Both the position numbers and the translations under genes were made by a program. A stretch of DNA of 6,548 bases. Source: Candidatus Kapaibacterium sp. Lineage in GTDB: Bacteria; Bacteroidota; Ignavibacteria; Kapaibacteriales; UBA961. Position 1 is the first letter of the stretch, and every line of letters begins with the position of its first letter. The stretch lies in NCBI GenBank assembly GCA_023253875.1, contig JALRFC010000104.1, positions 1 to 6,548 on the forward strand, read 5' to 3'. The notes beneath the pieces were generated by a model. It saw only the letters and a list, made by a program, of their open reading frames with translations, did no database searches and was not told where the DNA came from. Shown in pieces: positions 1 to 5,437 of this stretch.

Positions 1-753
1 ACTCTGTGTAGTGATATTGTTAAGTGTACCAACAGAAAAACCACCGAGATTCATCTCAAGACCAATGCGCAGTTGTTCAAATACAGGATTAAAGGAAACT
101 GACCCTATAAGAAAATTATTTGCAATACCGGCACTTACTCCTAATTCCGGCGAATAGTTTCCACCTGCAAATATCACCGAATCTTTCGCATATAATAGTC
201 TTGCATGTACGGTTAACCAATGTAAAGGTGAGTATGCGCCCATGAAAGACATGACTTGGTGATTATCATTAATTGTATAAAGATTGTCGATACCCCCAGA
301 AAGATAAAAGCTTGAGTGAAGAGAAAGCATCATGGAGGCAGCATAGCGAATCTGATTCAAGCCATCATCTGTGTATTTCAATCCACCACCCAACCAAACA
401 TAATCATCAAGTAATGGGAATCCATAACCCGCATGAATGGTCATCGGAATAGATTGTTGAAATACAGATACAGAATCCCTTGGTAGAATAATTCCCGCAG
501 CCAGACCCCCGATCTTTGCAAAAGCAGCATATTGAGGAGAAAGAGTAAACTCTTTATCATGCAAAGATGCAATCAAAATATCTGTGGATTGAACCATCCC
601 GAGTAGGGCAGGATTCCAACTCACAGAAGAGGCATCATTTATATACCCTATTTTTCTATTCGACAGAGCATGAGAAGTAAATTGAGAATGAGCAACAAAA
701 ATGTTACATGTGAAGGAGAGGCTTACAAATAGAAAAAGTACAATTAAGTTCAT
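1..753 (-). CDS. Outer-membrane beta-barrel protein, PorV/PorQ-like, 3' end cut off by window (paralogue of the next gene's N-terminus)
   Basis: The reading frame opens with ATG at 753-751 and runs 251 codons to base 1 without a stop, so the C-terminus lies outside the window. Residues 1-24 are a hydrophobic signal peptide (MNLIVLFLFVSLSF...) with a likely cut after 'HSQ'. Residues 39-53 read NDASSVSWNPALLGM, matching NDATSVGWNPAVLGM at 38-52 of the upstream gene. Similarity continues to the edge, for example YLSGGIDNLY against YLSAGMSNLY, and SFNPVFEQLRIGLEM against SVNPVAREARFGLEV. Alternating hydrophobic strands and Gly/aromatic turns suggest a beta-barrel. The 'NDA..W NPA.L' start resembles PorV/PorQ/FadL-type outer-membrane proteins, but I cannot assign a substrate. 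It is a tandem paralogue, and whether it also carries an OmpA tail is not visible. No clear Shine-Dalgarno precedes the start. Confidence 0.85.
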   Translation of the reverse strand, partial: MNLIVLFLFVSLSFTCNIFVAHSQFTSHALSNRKIGYINDASSVSWNPALLGMVQSTDILIASLHDKEFTLSPQYAAFAKIGGLAAGIILPRDSVSVFQQSIPMTIHAGYGFPLLDDYVWLGGGLKYTDDGLNQIRYAASMMLSLHSSFYLSGGIDNLYTINDNHQVMSFMGAYSPLHWLTVHARLLYAKDSVIFAGGNYSPELGVSAGIANNFLIGSVSFNPVFEQLRIGLEMNLGGFSVGTLNNITTQS

Positions 754-784
754 GAAGAGCTAAAGTTAATGGGAATTATTGTGT

Positions 785-814
785 CCTATAAACTTAGCAA
801 AAAAAACAATTCAA
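785..814 (-). promoter_or_regulatory. Possible weak sigma70-like promoter ahead of the truncated barrel gene
   Basis: On the minus strand TTGAAT (814-809) and TATAGG (790-785) are separated by 18 bases that include a run of eight T. An alternative -10, TTATAG, gives a 17-base spacer. The predicted start of transcription would leave a leader of roughly 25 bases. The hexamers match the consensus only moderately in an AT-rich gap, so this is a guess. The gene may instead be read through from the upstream barrel gene, since no terminator is visible between them. Confidence 0.25.
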
Positions 815-880
815 TAAAAGAATTGATAGATATGGACTTAAGGCAAATCCATCATCTTGATGATATGCACATTCTTTACC

Positions 881-895
881 TTGAGTATACTTCAA
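881..895. promoter_or_regulatory. Near-palindrome in the intergenic gap, possible operator or weak hairpin
   Basis: The bases TTGAGTATACTTCAA form an inverted repeat (TTGA...TCAA around a perfect GTATAC core) with one extra T. It sits in the 161-base gap between the two barrel genes, about 20 bases past the stop codon at 915-917. A second small AT-rich dyad, ATCATCTTGATGAT, lies at 851-864. Neither is followed by a T run in the direction of transcription, so they are poor terminators. A regulator binding site is possible but unsupported by anything else. Confidence 0.2.
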
Positions 896-914
896 CACAT
901 AATAAATTTCCTTC

Positions 915-2780
915 TCAACACCCCATTTTCGTAAACTCTACTCTACGATTTTCTTCTCTTCCCTCGGGCGTGTCATTCGTTGAAACGGGGTATTCTTCTC
1001 CAAATCCTTGGGCGGATAAGCGAGTTGGATCTATGCCATTTCCAATAAGATAATCAACAACGGATTGAGCTCGTTTTCTGGATAATTCTTTGTTGTATTC
1101 ATTCGAGCCATTGCTATCGGTGTGTGCATCCAAACGTACACATAGATCAGGATTCTTGGTGAGATATGATTTGAGTTTATTTAATTCTTCCACACTTTCC
1201 TGTTTGATATCCCATTTATCATGATCAAAGAATACTCTACGAAGCTTATATGTTCTTCCGATACCACCTTTTCCATTATCCTTCTCCTGAGATTTTTCAG
1301 AATTCCCAGGCTTCTGAACATTTTCTGAAATCGGCTCTTCAGCTTCTTCAAAATCTTCATCATCGGCTTCTTCTTCAGCTTCATCAGGATTGGTTTGTTC
1401 ACCTTCAGCTTCATCCCAAGAATCAGGATCGGTATCTTCATCAACTCCTTCATCCTTCGTACCACCATCATCTGTACCACCATCAATCTTACCATCATCT
1501 TTTGTACCACCACCGGATGTTGTACCACCTCCGGATGTTGTACTACCTCCTGATGTTGTACCGCCACCGGTTGAAGTACCACCACCGGATGTTATACCGC
1601 CACCAGTTGAAGCACCGCCACCGGATGATGTACCACCACCAATGCCATGATGTTCTTTTGAACAACCACAAACAGGACATCCTCCATGTGATGCTGTAGT
1701 ACCGGTTTGCCCGACATGCATTGGATGAGAGCAATGATTGCAAACAGTATGTTTTTCAGTGGTTGTAATTATAGTACGGACAGTATGACCATGTGTGCAA
1801 TTCAATCCTGCGCAAATACTACGTGAACATATTCTACCTGGACAGTCTTCTTTGATACAACGAAAAGCAGGACAAATTGCATCATAGCAACGTCTTCCCG
1901 AGCAACCTTCATCAGAACACTTTTGCAGTGAACATTCCACTTTTGGATAACGATAATATTCAATTGCATATAAAGAATCGTGATTCACTCTAAGAAGAAT
2001 ATTTCCGCCATTGAATCTACCACTTGGTGTATTCAATGTCGATCCTTCACTCAAAATGCCAATTGAGAATACATCAAAAGCAACTTCAAGTCCAAATCTT
2101 GCTTCTCTTGCAACCGGATTCACTGAGAATGAGGAGACAATACGTTTCTTATTGATTGCGGCAACAATGCCAAATTCTGAAGAGTATTTTTCTCCCCAGA
2201 ATATTGGGTTTTCTGCACAATATTGCAATCTACCATGCATGGTCAGCCAATCGAGTAGCGAATATGTGGCAGAAGCTTGATAGACCATGTCTTTTGTGTC
2301 CACCGAATATAAATTAGACATGCCGGCAGAGAGATATAGTTTATCATATGGATTATAAATCAAAGATCCGCTATAGCGAACAGTTCGTCCACCAAATTCA
2401 GAGTATCTGAATGATGCACCAGCCCATACATTATATCCCGGAATTTTAGATCCAAGACCACCATAAAAACTAAATGGAACATAGGATATATCCGGTTGTC
2501 GTTCATGTCGTATGGAAGTATATCCCAATCCAACACCTTGAGATGATGCAAATGCACCAATCAATCTGGTATTCTGCCAAGATCTGTCATACGGAACAAC
2601 AAGAACAACATCTGTTTTGCCGGTCATACCAAGTACGGCAGGATTCCAGCCAACAGAAGTTGCATCATTCATCAATGTAAGAGGACGATTCGTAAATCTA
2701 TCGGCTATGAATTGTCCACGCAGATCAAAGCCTTGCCCAAAACAAAGGAAAAAGAGAAAAAAGTATGCTAATTTTTTCAT
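915..2780 (-). CDS. Mosaic outer-membrane protein: signal peptide, beta-barrel, Cys-pentad/His-Cys module, Gly-rich repeat, acidic linker, OmpA domain (621 aa)
   Basis: Likely an outer-membrane protein anchored to peptidoglycan. Residues 1-23 are a signal peptide (MKKLAYFFLFFLCFG...). Residues about 24-280 form a barrel-like region with NDATSVGWNPAVLGM at 38-52, paralogous to the downstream gene. Residues 283-328 hold ten Cys at exact five-residue spacing. Residues 329-378 are His/Cys-rich (CNHC at 347-350, CPVCGC at 368-373). Residues 381-426 are GGGTSS-type hexapeptide repeats. Residues 427-482 contain 29 Asp/Glu in 56. Residues about 508-621 are an OmpA C-terminal domain: HTDSNGSNEYN at 553-563, LSRKRA at 566-571, GFGEEYP at 592-598, EGREENRRVEF at 606-616. 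These include the Asp and Arg that bind meso-diaminopimelate in the family. The protein ends in Cys621. Start ATG at 2780-2778 gives the complete signal peptide and has no strong Shine-Dalgarno. The OmpA domain is certain, the barrel probable, and the central function unknown. Confidence 0.93.
   Translation of the reverse strand: MKKLAYFFLFFLCFGQGFDLRGQFIADRFTNRPLTLMNDATSVGWNPAVLGMTGKTDVVLVVPYDRSWQNTRLIGAFASSQGVGLGYTSIRHERQPDISYVPFSFYGGLGSKIPGYNVWAGASFRYSEFGGRTVRYSGSLIYNPYDKLYLSAGMSNLYSVDTKDMVYQASATYSLLDWLTMHGRLQYCAENPIFWGEKYSSEFGIVAAINKKRIVSSFSVNPVAREARFGLEVAFDVFSIGILSEGSTLNTPSGRFNGGNILLRVNHDSLYAIEYYRYPKVECSLQKCSDEGCSGRRCYDAICPAFRCIKEDCPGRICSRSICAGLNCTHGHTVRTIITTTEKHTVCNHCSHPMHVGQTGTTASHGGCPVCGCSKEHHGIGGGTSSGGGASTGGGITSGGGTSTGGGTTSGGSTTSGGGTTSGGGTKDDGKIDGGTDDGGTKDEGVDEDTDPDSWDEAEGEQTNPDEAEEEADDEDFEEAEEPISENVQKPGNSEKSQEKDNGKGGIGRTYKLRRVFFDHDKWDIKQESVEELNKLKSYLTKNPDLCVRLDAHTDSNGSNEYNKELSRKRAQSVVDYLIGNGIDPTRLSAQGFGEEYPVSTNDTPEGREENRRVEFTKMGC
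1335..1502 (-). other. Acidic low-complexity linker before the OmpA domain
   Basis: Residues 427-482 of the mosaic OmpA protein contain 29 Asp/Glu out of 56, with clusters such as DEAEEEADDEDFEEAEE at 466-482. It follows the Gly-rich repeat directly and is followed by a mixed-charge stretch (about 483-507) before the folded OmpA domain. Acidic periplasmic linkers are compatible with calcium binding or simple extension across the periplasm; the choice between these is inference. Confidence 0.8.
1503..1640 (-). repeat. 18-base tandem repeat, about 7.7 copies, encoding Gly-Gly-Gly-(Thr/Ser/Ala) hexapeptides
   Basis: In-frame units encode GGGTSS, GGGAST, GGGITS, GGGTST, GGGTTS, GGSTTS, GGGTTS and a partial GGGT at residues 381-426 of the OmpA-type protein. 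On the plus strand the units look like CCACCACCGGATGTTGTA, with a variant ending in GTTGAAGTA that recurs with partial alternation. Unit length is a multiple of three, so copy-number change by slippage would keep frame and only alter linker length. It joins the His/Cys-rich segment to the acidic linker and is probably a flexible spacer. Confidence 0.9.
1647..1796 (-). other. His/Cys-rich segment with CxxC pairs, candidate metal-binding module
   Basis: Residues 329-378 of the mosaic OmpA protein contain nine His (330, 332, 344, 349, 352, 355, 365, 377, 378) and five Cys (347, 350, 368, 371, 373). CNHC and CPVCGC are separated by 17 residues, a spacing that resembles a zinc-ribbon double knuckle. 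It lies in an exported protein, where such knuckles are uncommon, so the Cys could equally be disulfide-bonded or could coordinate another metal. No family is recognised. Confidence 0.6.
1785..1934 (-). repeat. Ten-fold Cys-x4 pentad repeat with a 20-residue super-period
   Basis: Residues 283-332 of the mosaic OmpA protein place Cys at 283, 288, 293, 298, 303, 308, 313, 318, 323 and 328 with no exception. Two successive 20-residue blocks, 289-308 and 309-328 (shifted to start just after a Cys), resemble each other: CSDEG/CIKED, CSGRR/CPGRI, CYDAI/CSRSI, CPAFR/CAGLN. This suggests duplication of a four-pentad unit. The DNA of the two blocks is not obviously identical, so the duplication is old or under protein-level selection. 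Confidence 0.9.
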
Positions 2781-2807
2781 GAATTCAACCCGTGTAAATA
2801 ACGTTTG

Positions 2808-2835
2808 TATATAGCTTAAGCAAACTACTTGCCAA
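2808..2835 (-). promoter_or_regulatory. Sigma70-like promoter for the barrel/OmpA gene
   Basis: On the minus strand TTGGCA (2835-2830) and TATATA (2813-2808) are separated by 16 bases, inside the 96-base gap after the S41 peptidase stop. Transcription would start near 2800, giving a leader of about 20 bases before the ATG at 2780. No Bacteroidota-type TTTG / TAnnTTTG pair with proper spacing was found; TAGTTTG at about 2828-2822 has one base too few. No terminator hairpin is visible upstream, so readthrough from the peptidase operon remains possible. Confidence 0.5.
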
Positions 2836-2876
2836 AATAGAGAAAAAGTGGAAAGAATATATGTTTTGAATGTGTT

Positions 2877-4508
2877 TCATCGAGGAGATAAGAGTTGTTT
2901 ATATGAATCACTCGATATAATCATGGCGGATTTTACTATTAATTGGTCATAAGCAAAAAGTAATGCTGTCATTTCTTTGGAAGTCCTATATCTGGATTGC
3001 ATGAGTAAAGTCATCTTGCGTAAAATCTCAGGACGATATAATGCAAGTCCCTTCAAAAAGTCTTTTTTTGCACCTTTCAATACCTTTTTCACTGTATTGG
3101 TGAAAGCAATGGAATATCCATTCCTATGGGCAATAATATCTGAATTCTCCAAAAGTGCATAGGGGTCAGGGATGGCAAAGTCCTCTTGTTTGAGAAGCCA
3201 AGCTTGCAGTTTTTTGAATTCTTTATCACCTGCTTTCCAATCTTTTGACAGTGTGTCAATATGTACACAGTATTCACTAATGAATCGAAACAGCAATTGT
3301 TCTTCTTCTAATATATTGAGTATAGGTGAAGAAGACTGCTCTTGGATGATTGTATCAGGATCTATTCCATGTCTTGAAGTGACGGGTCTTCCATTTGCGG
3401 TTCGAAACTCCACTTCTTTACCTTCAACTTTTGCATCTTCATTATAAGTGGGTAATTTCTGAATACATCTTCCGGAAGGCGTATAATATCTGGCTGTTGT
3501 CAATTTTAAGGATTTATTACTCGGTAAAGGCATGACGGTCTGTACTAATCCTTTTCCGAAAGAGCGAGTACCAAGAATGATTCCACGATCTAAATCCTGA
3601 ATTGCACCGGCCACCACTTCACTCGCACTCGCGCTTTCTCCATCAATCAGTACAGCAAGTGGGATATTTGGTTCTTGAGGTTGAAACTGTGAAAGATAGC
3701 TTCGTTCTTGATCAATATCTCTACCTCTTGTCATTACAATTGTTGATTTCATCGGGACAAATAGGTCACATACATCAACAGCAGATTCCAATAATCCACC
3801 TGGATTTCCTCGCAAATCAAGCATCAGTCCGGCAAATTTTGGATATTCTCTTCTAAACTGCGCGAGCACTCTTTTCAATTCATCTTTTGTACCAGCAGAA
3901 AACCGTTCGATTTTGACATAACCAATGCTATCATTGATCATCCCGGAAATTCCTAGAGATTTCACACGTATGATTTCTCTAGTAAGCACTACATTGATTG
4001 TATCTGATAAACCGGGTCGAAGAACCTTCATGGAAACTTTACCACCGACAGAGCCTCGACTAAATGATCGAATGCGATTTGTCGTGTCATATAACACATA
4101 TAAAGAATCCACATAACAGATTCTATCACCGGGTTTTAAACCACTTTTTTCAGCTGAATAACCCGGATAGATATCAATCACAGTTTGCATTTCATCGATG
4201 ATTCCGATGATCATACCAAAACCGGTATAGGAATTTGTTGAAAGTAATTCCATGTCATCTTCACCACTATCATCCAATATCTCGGAATATGGATCCAAAG
4301 ATGAAAGCATTGCTTTTGTTCCATCATTCACGAATTTCATGGGATCCACTGGGTCCACATATCGCAAAGTGACTTCGCGGAATACTGAACCAAATATGTC
4401 CATTGCATTCGTGATTTTCTGAAACAATTCTTGATCAGAAAATTTGAATGCGATTGCACCGGCGGTCAAACCGATACATGCCATGAATATCAACAGTGTT
4501 TTTTTCAT
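2877..4508 (-). CDS. S41 family C-terminal processing peptidase (CtpA/Prc type) with PDZ domain, 543 aa
   Basis: This is a serine endopeptidase of the tail-specific/C-terminal processing family, expected in the periplasm. Residues 1-20 are a signal peptide or N-terminal anchor (MKKTLLIFMACIGLTAGAIA). A short helical region with LDPYSEIL (71-78) precedes a PDZ domain at about 90-180 (YTGFGMIIG loop at 94-102, SGLKPGDRICYVD at 122-134). The S41 core spans about 190-390: LDLRGNPGGLL at 230-240, GESASASEVVAGAI at 290-303, SFGKGLVQT at 316-324. Catalytic Ser294, Lys319 and Gln323 have the family spacing (25 and 4 residues), so the enzyme looks active. Residues about 400-543 are a mostly helical extension, a length usual for Bacteroidota S41 peptidases. 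The start ATG overlaps the transporter stop as ATGA (4508-4505), indicating coupling. Its substrate is not shown; the neighbouring envelope proteins are possible but unproven targets. Confidence 0.96.
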   Translation of the reverse strand: MKKTLLIFMACIGLTAGAIAFKFSDQELFQKITNAMDIFGSVFREVTLRYVDPVDPMKFVNDGTKAMLSSLDPYSEILDDSGEDDMELLSTNSYTGFGMIIGIIDEMQTVIDIYPGYSAEKSGLKPGDRICYVDSLYVLYDTTNRIRSFSRGSVGGKVSMKVLRPGLSDTINVVLTREIIRVKSLGISGMINDSIGYVKIERFSAGTKDELKRVLAQFRREYPKFAGLMLDLRGNPGGLLESAVDVCDLFVPMKSTIVMTRGRDIDQERSYLSQFQPQEPNIPLAVLIDGESASASEVVAGAIQDLDRGIILGTRSFGKGLVQTVMPLPSNKSLKLTTARYYTPSGRCIQKLPTYNEDAKVEGKEVEFRTANGRPVTSRHGIDPDTIIQEQSSSPILNILEEEQLLFRFISEYCVHIDTLSKDWKAGDKEFKKLQAWLLKQEDFAIPDPYALLENSDIIAHRNGYSIAFTNTVKKVLKGAKKDFLKGLALYRPEILRKMTLLMQSRYRTSKEMTALLFAYDQLIVKSAMIISSDSYKQLLSPR

Positions 4509-5437
4509 GAAAGCAAGTGAAACTGCAATGTGATGAATGAACTAATCGTGGTGAATGCAATAAGGTGAGACAAGATCTCAGCATCCAAATCATACATATC
4601 TATCAAAGCCAAAGTCAATACCATGGTCGGCATACCGGATTCCATGATCAATGCCTTTCCCATTGGATACTGCATACCGAAGACCATGACTGCAAGAGAT
4701 GCTAGTGCAGGTCCGATGAATAATCGAATCATGCTACCGGGAAGAAGCTTCATGAGAGATGTCCATTTGGGCACTGTTAATGCCATTCCAACGGAAATCA
4801 TCATGATTGGTGGAACAGCCTTACCGGCAATCTCAGAAACATGCAAAAGAATCTCAGGAATCGGAATGGAACATATTCGCAAAGTCAATCCAATAATGAC
4901 AGCATAGATGGGAGGTAATCGCAGTATTTTTTTTAGCGAACTTTGCAATCGTTCACCATGCGATTGTTCATCAGCTCGAAAATATCCGGCAATGAATACA
5001 CCGATAGTCCATAATAAAGGCGTAAGTGCCAATACATCATAGAGAACAGGAATGAATGACAATTCTTGTCCGAAAATTCCTGTGATGATTGGTAATCCCA
5101 AATAGGTTGCATTGCACCATGCCGATCCAATGATCAAACTTCCCATGGTCGCATCACTCATATCTCGCATGATTGTCTTTCGTAACACTGCATAGATACA
5201 CCATGCGATGAAAAGACAACTCAAAGTGACAAACACCGCGGTAATCGGAATTTGCCAAATGATTTCTGTCATCGGTGCTTTTGCAATCACTGCAATTGTG
5301 AGTAGTGGAAGCAATATCTGAATCACCAATGAGCTGATTGCATTTCTCATGATCATTGGCGAGGGAACACCCGGTATGAATCTCCAAACTATGCCAAGAG
5401 AAATCAAAATGAGGTATGCGACAAATACGGTATTCAT
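4505..5437 (-). CDS. AEC-family (auxin efflux carrier-like) membrane transporter, 310 aa
   Basis: An inner-membrane secondary transporter of the Mem_trans/AEC family, whose bacterial members move small organic anions such as malate or malonate; the substrate here cannot be read from sequence. About ten hydrophobic segments are visible (near 3-20, 33-52, 62-84, 98-120, 128-152, 173-188, 205-221, 236-254, 262-280, 288-308) around a central hydrophilic loop at 153-170, the usual two-half layout. Family-like motifs are CNATYLGLPIITGIFG at 108-123 in the first half, and LPPIYAVIIGL at 174-184 and MESGMPTMV at 265-273 in the second. The length is normal (about 300). The ATG at 5437-5435 overlaps the oxidoreductase stop as ATGA, and the stop overlaps the peptidase start the same way. 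A purine patch (AGAGA) just before the ATG is the nearest thing to a Shine-Dalgarno in this window. Confidence 0.93.
   Translation of the reverse strand: MNTVFVAYLILISLGIVWRFIPGVPSPMIMRNAISSLVIQILLPLLTIAVIAKAPMTEIIWQIPITAVFVTLSCLFIAWCIYAVLRKTIMRDMSDATMGSLIIGSAWCNATYLGLPIITGIFGQELSFIPVLYDVLALTPLLWTIGVFIAGYFRADEQSHGERLQSSLKKILRLPPIYAVIIGLTLRICSIPIPEILLHVSEIAGKAVPPIMMISVGMALTVPKWTSLMKLLPGSMIRLFIGPALASLAVMVFGMQYPMGKALIMESGMPTMVLTLALIDMYDLDAEILSHLIAFTTISSFITLQFHLLS

Noticed and set aside
851..864. Hairpin ATCATCTTGATGAT as a terminator after the OmpA-type gene
   Set aside because: The stem is short and AT-rich, and no T run follows it on the minus strand.
769..1053. Plus-strand open frame of 94 codons over the intergenic gap and the OmpA 3' end
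   Set aside because: Half of it is antisense to the conserved OmpA domain, it has no recognisable domain or signal, and no Shine-Dalgarno; it is a chance frame.
1181..1585. Minus-strand 134-codon frame rich in Met, Lys and Val
   Set aside because: It is the shifted frame of the acidic/Gly-rich region of the OmpA-type protein; the main frame carries the conserved domain and continues through it.
1250..1699. Plus-strand His/Leu/Tyr-rich and Pro-rich (VPPPDV repeat) frames
   Set aside because: These are antisense translations of the 18-base tandem repeat and acidic linker; the repeats explain their long open frames and odd composition.
1785..1934. Classic pentapeptide-repeat (A(D/N)Lxx) beta-helix
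   Set aside because: The five-residue period and 20-residue super-period fit, but the required hydrophobic central residue and small residue two positions before it are not both present in register with the Cys.
1..2780. Lipoprotein signal peptides for the two barrel proteins (Cys at residues 13 and 16)
   Set aside because: The residues before these Cys (FFL and SFT) do not fit a lipobox; a standard signal peptide cut after Gly-Gln or Ser-Gln fits better.
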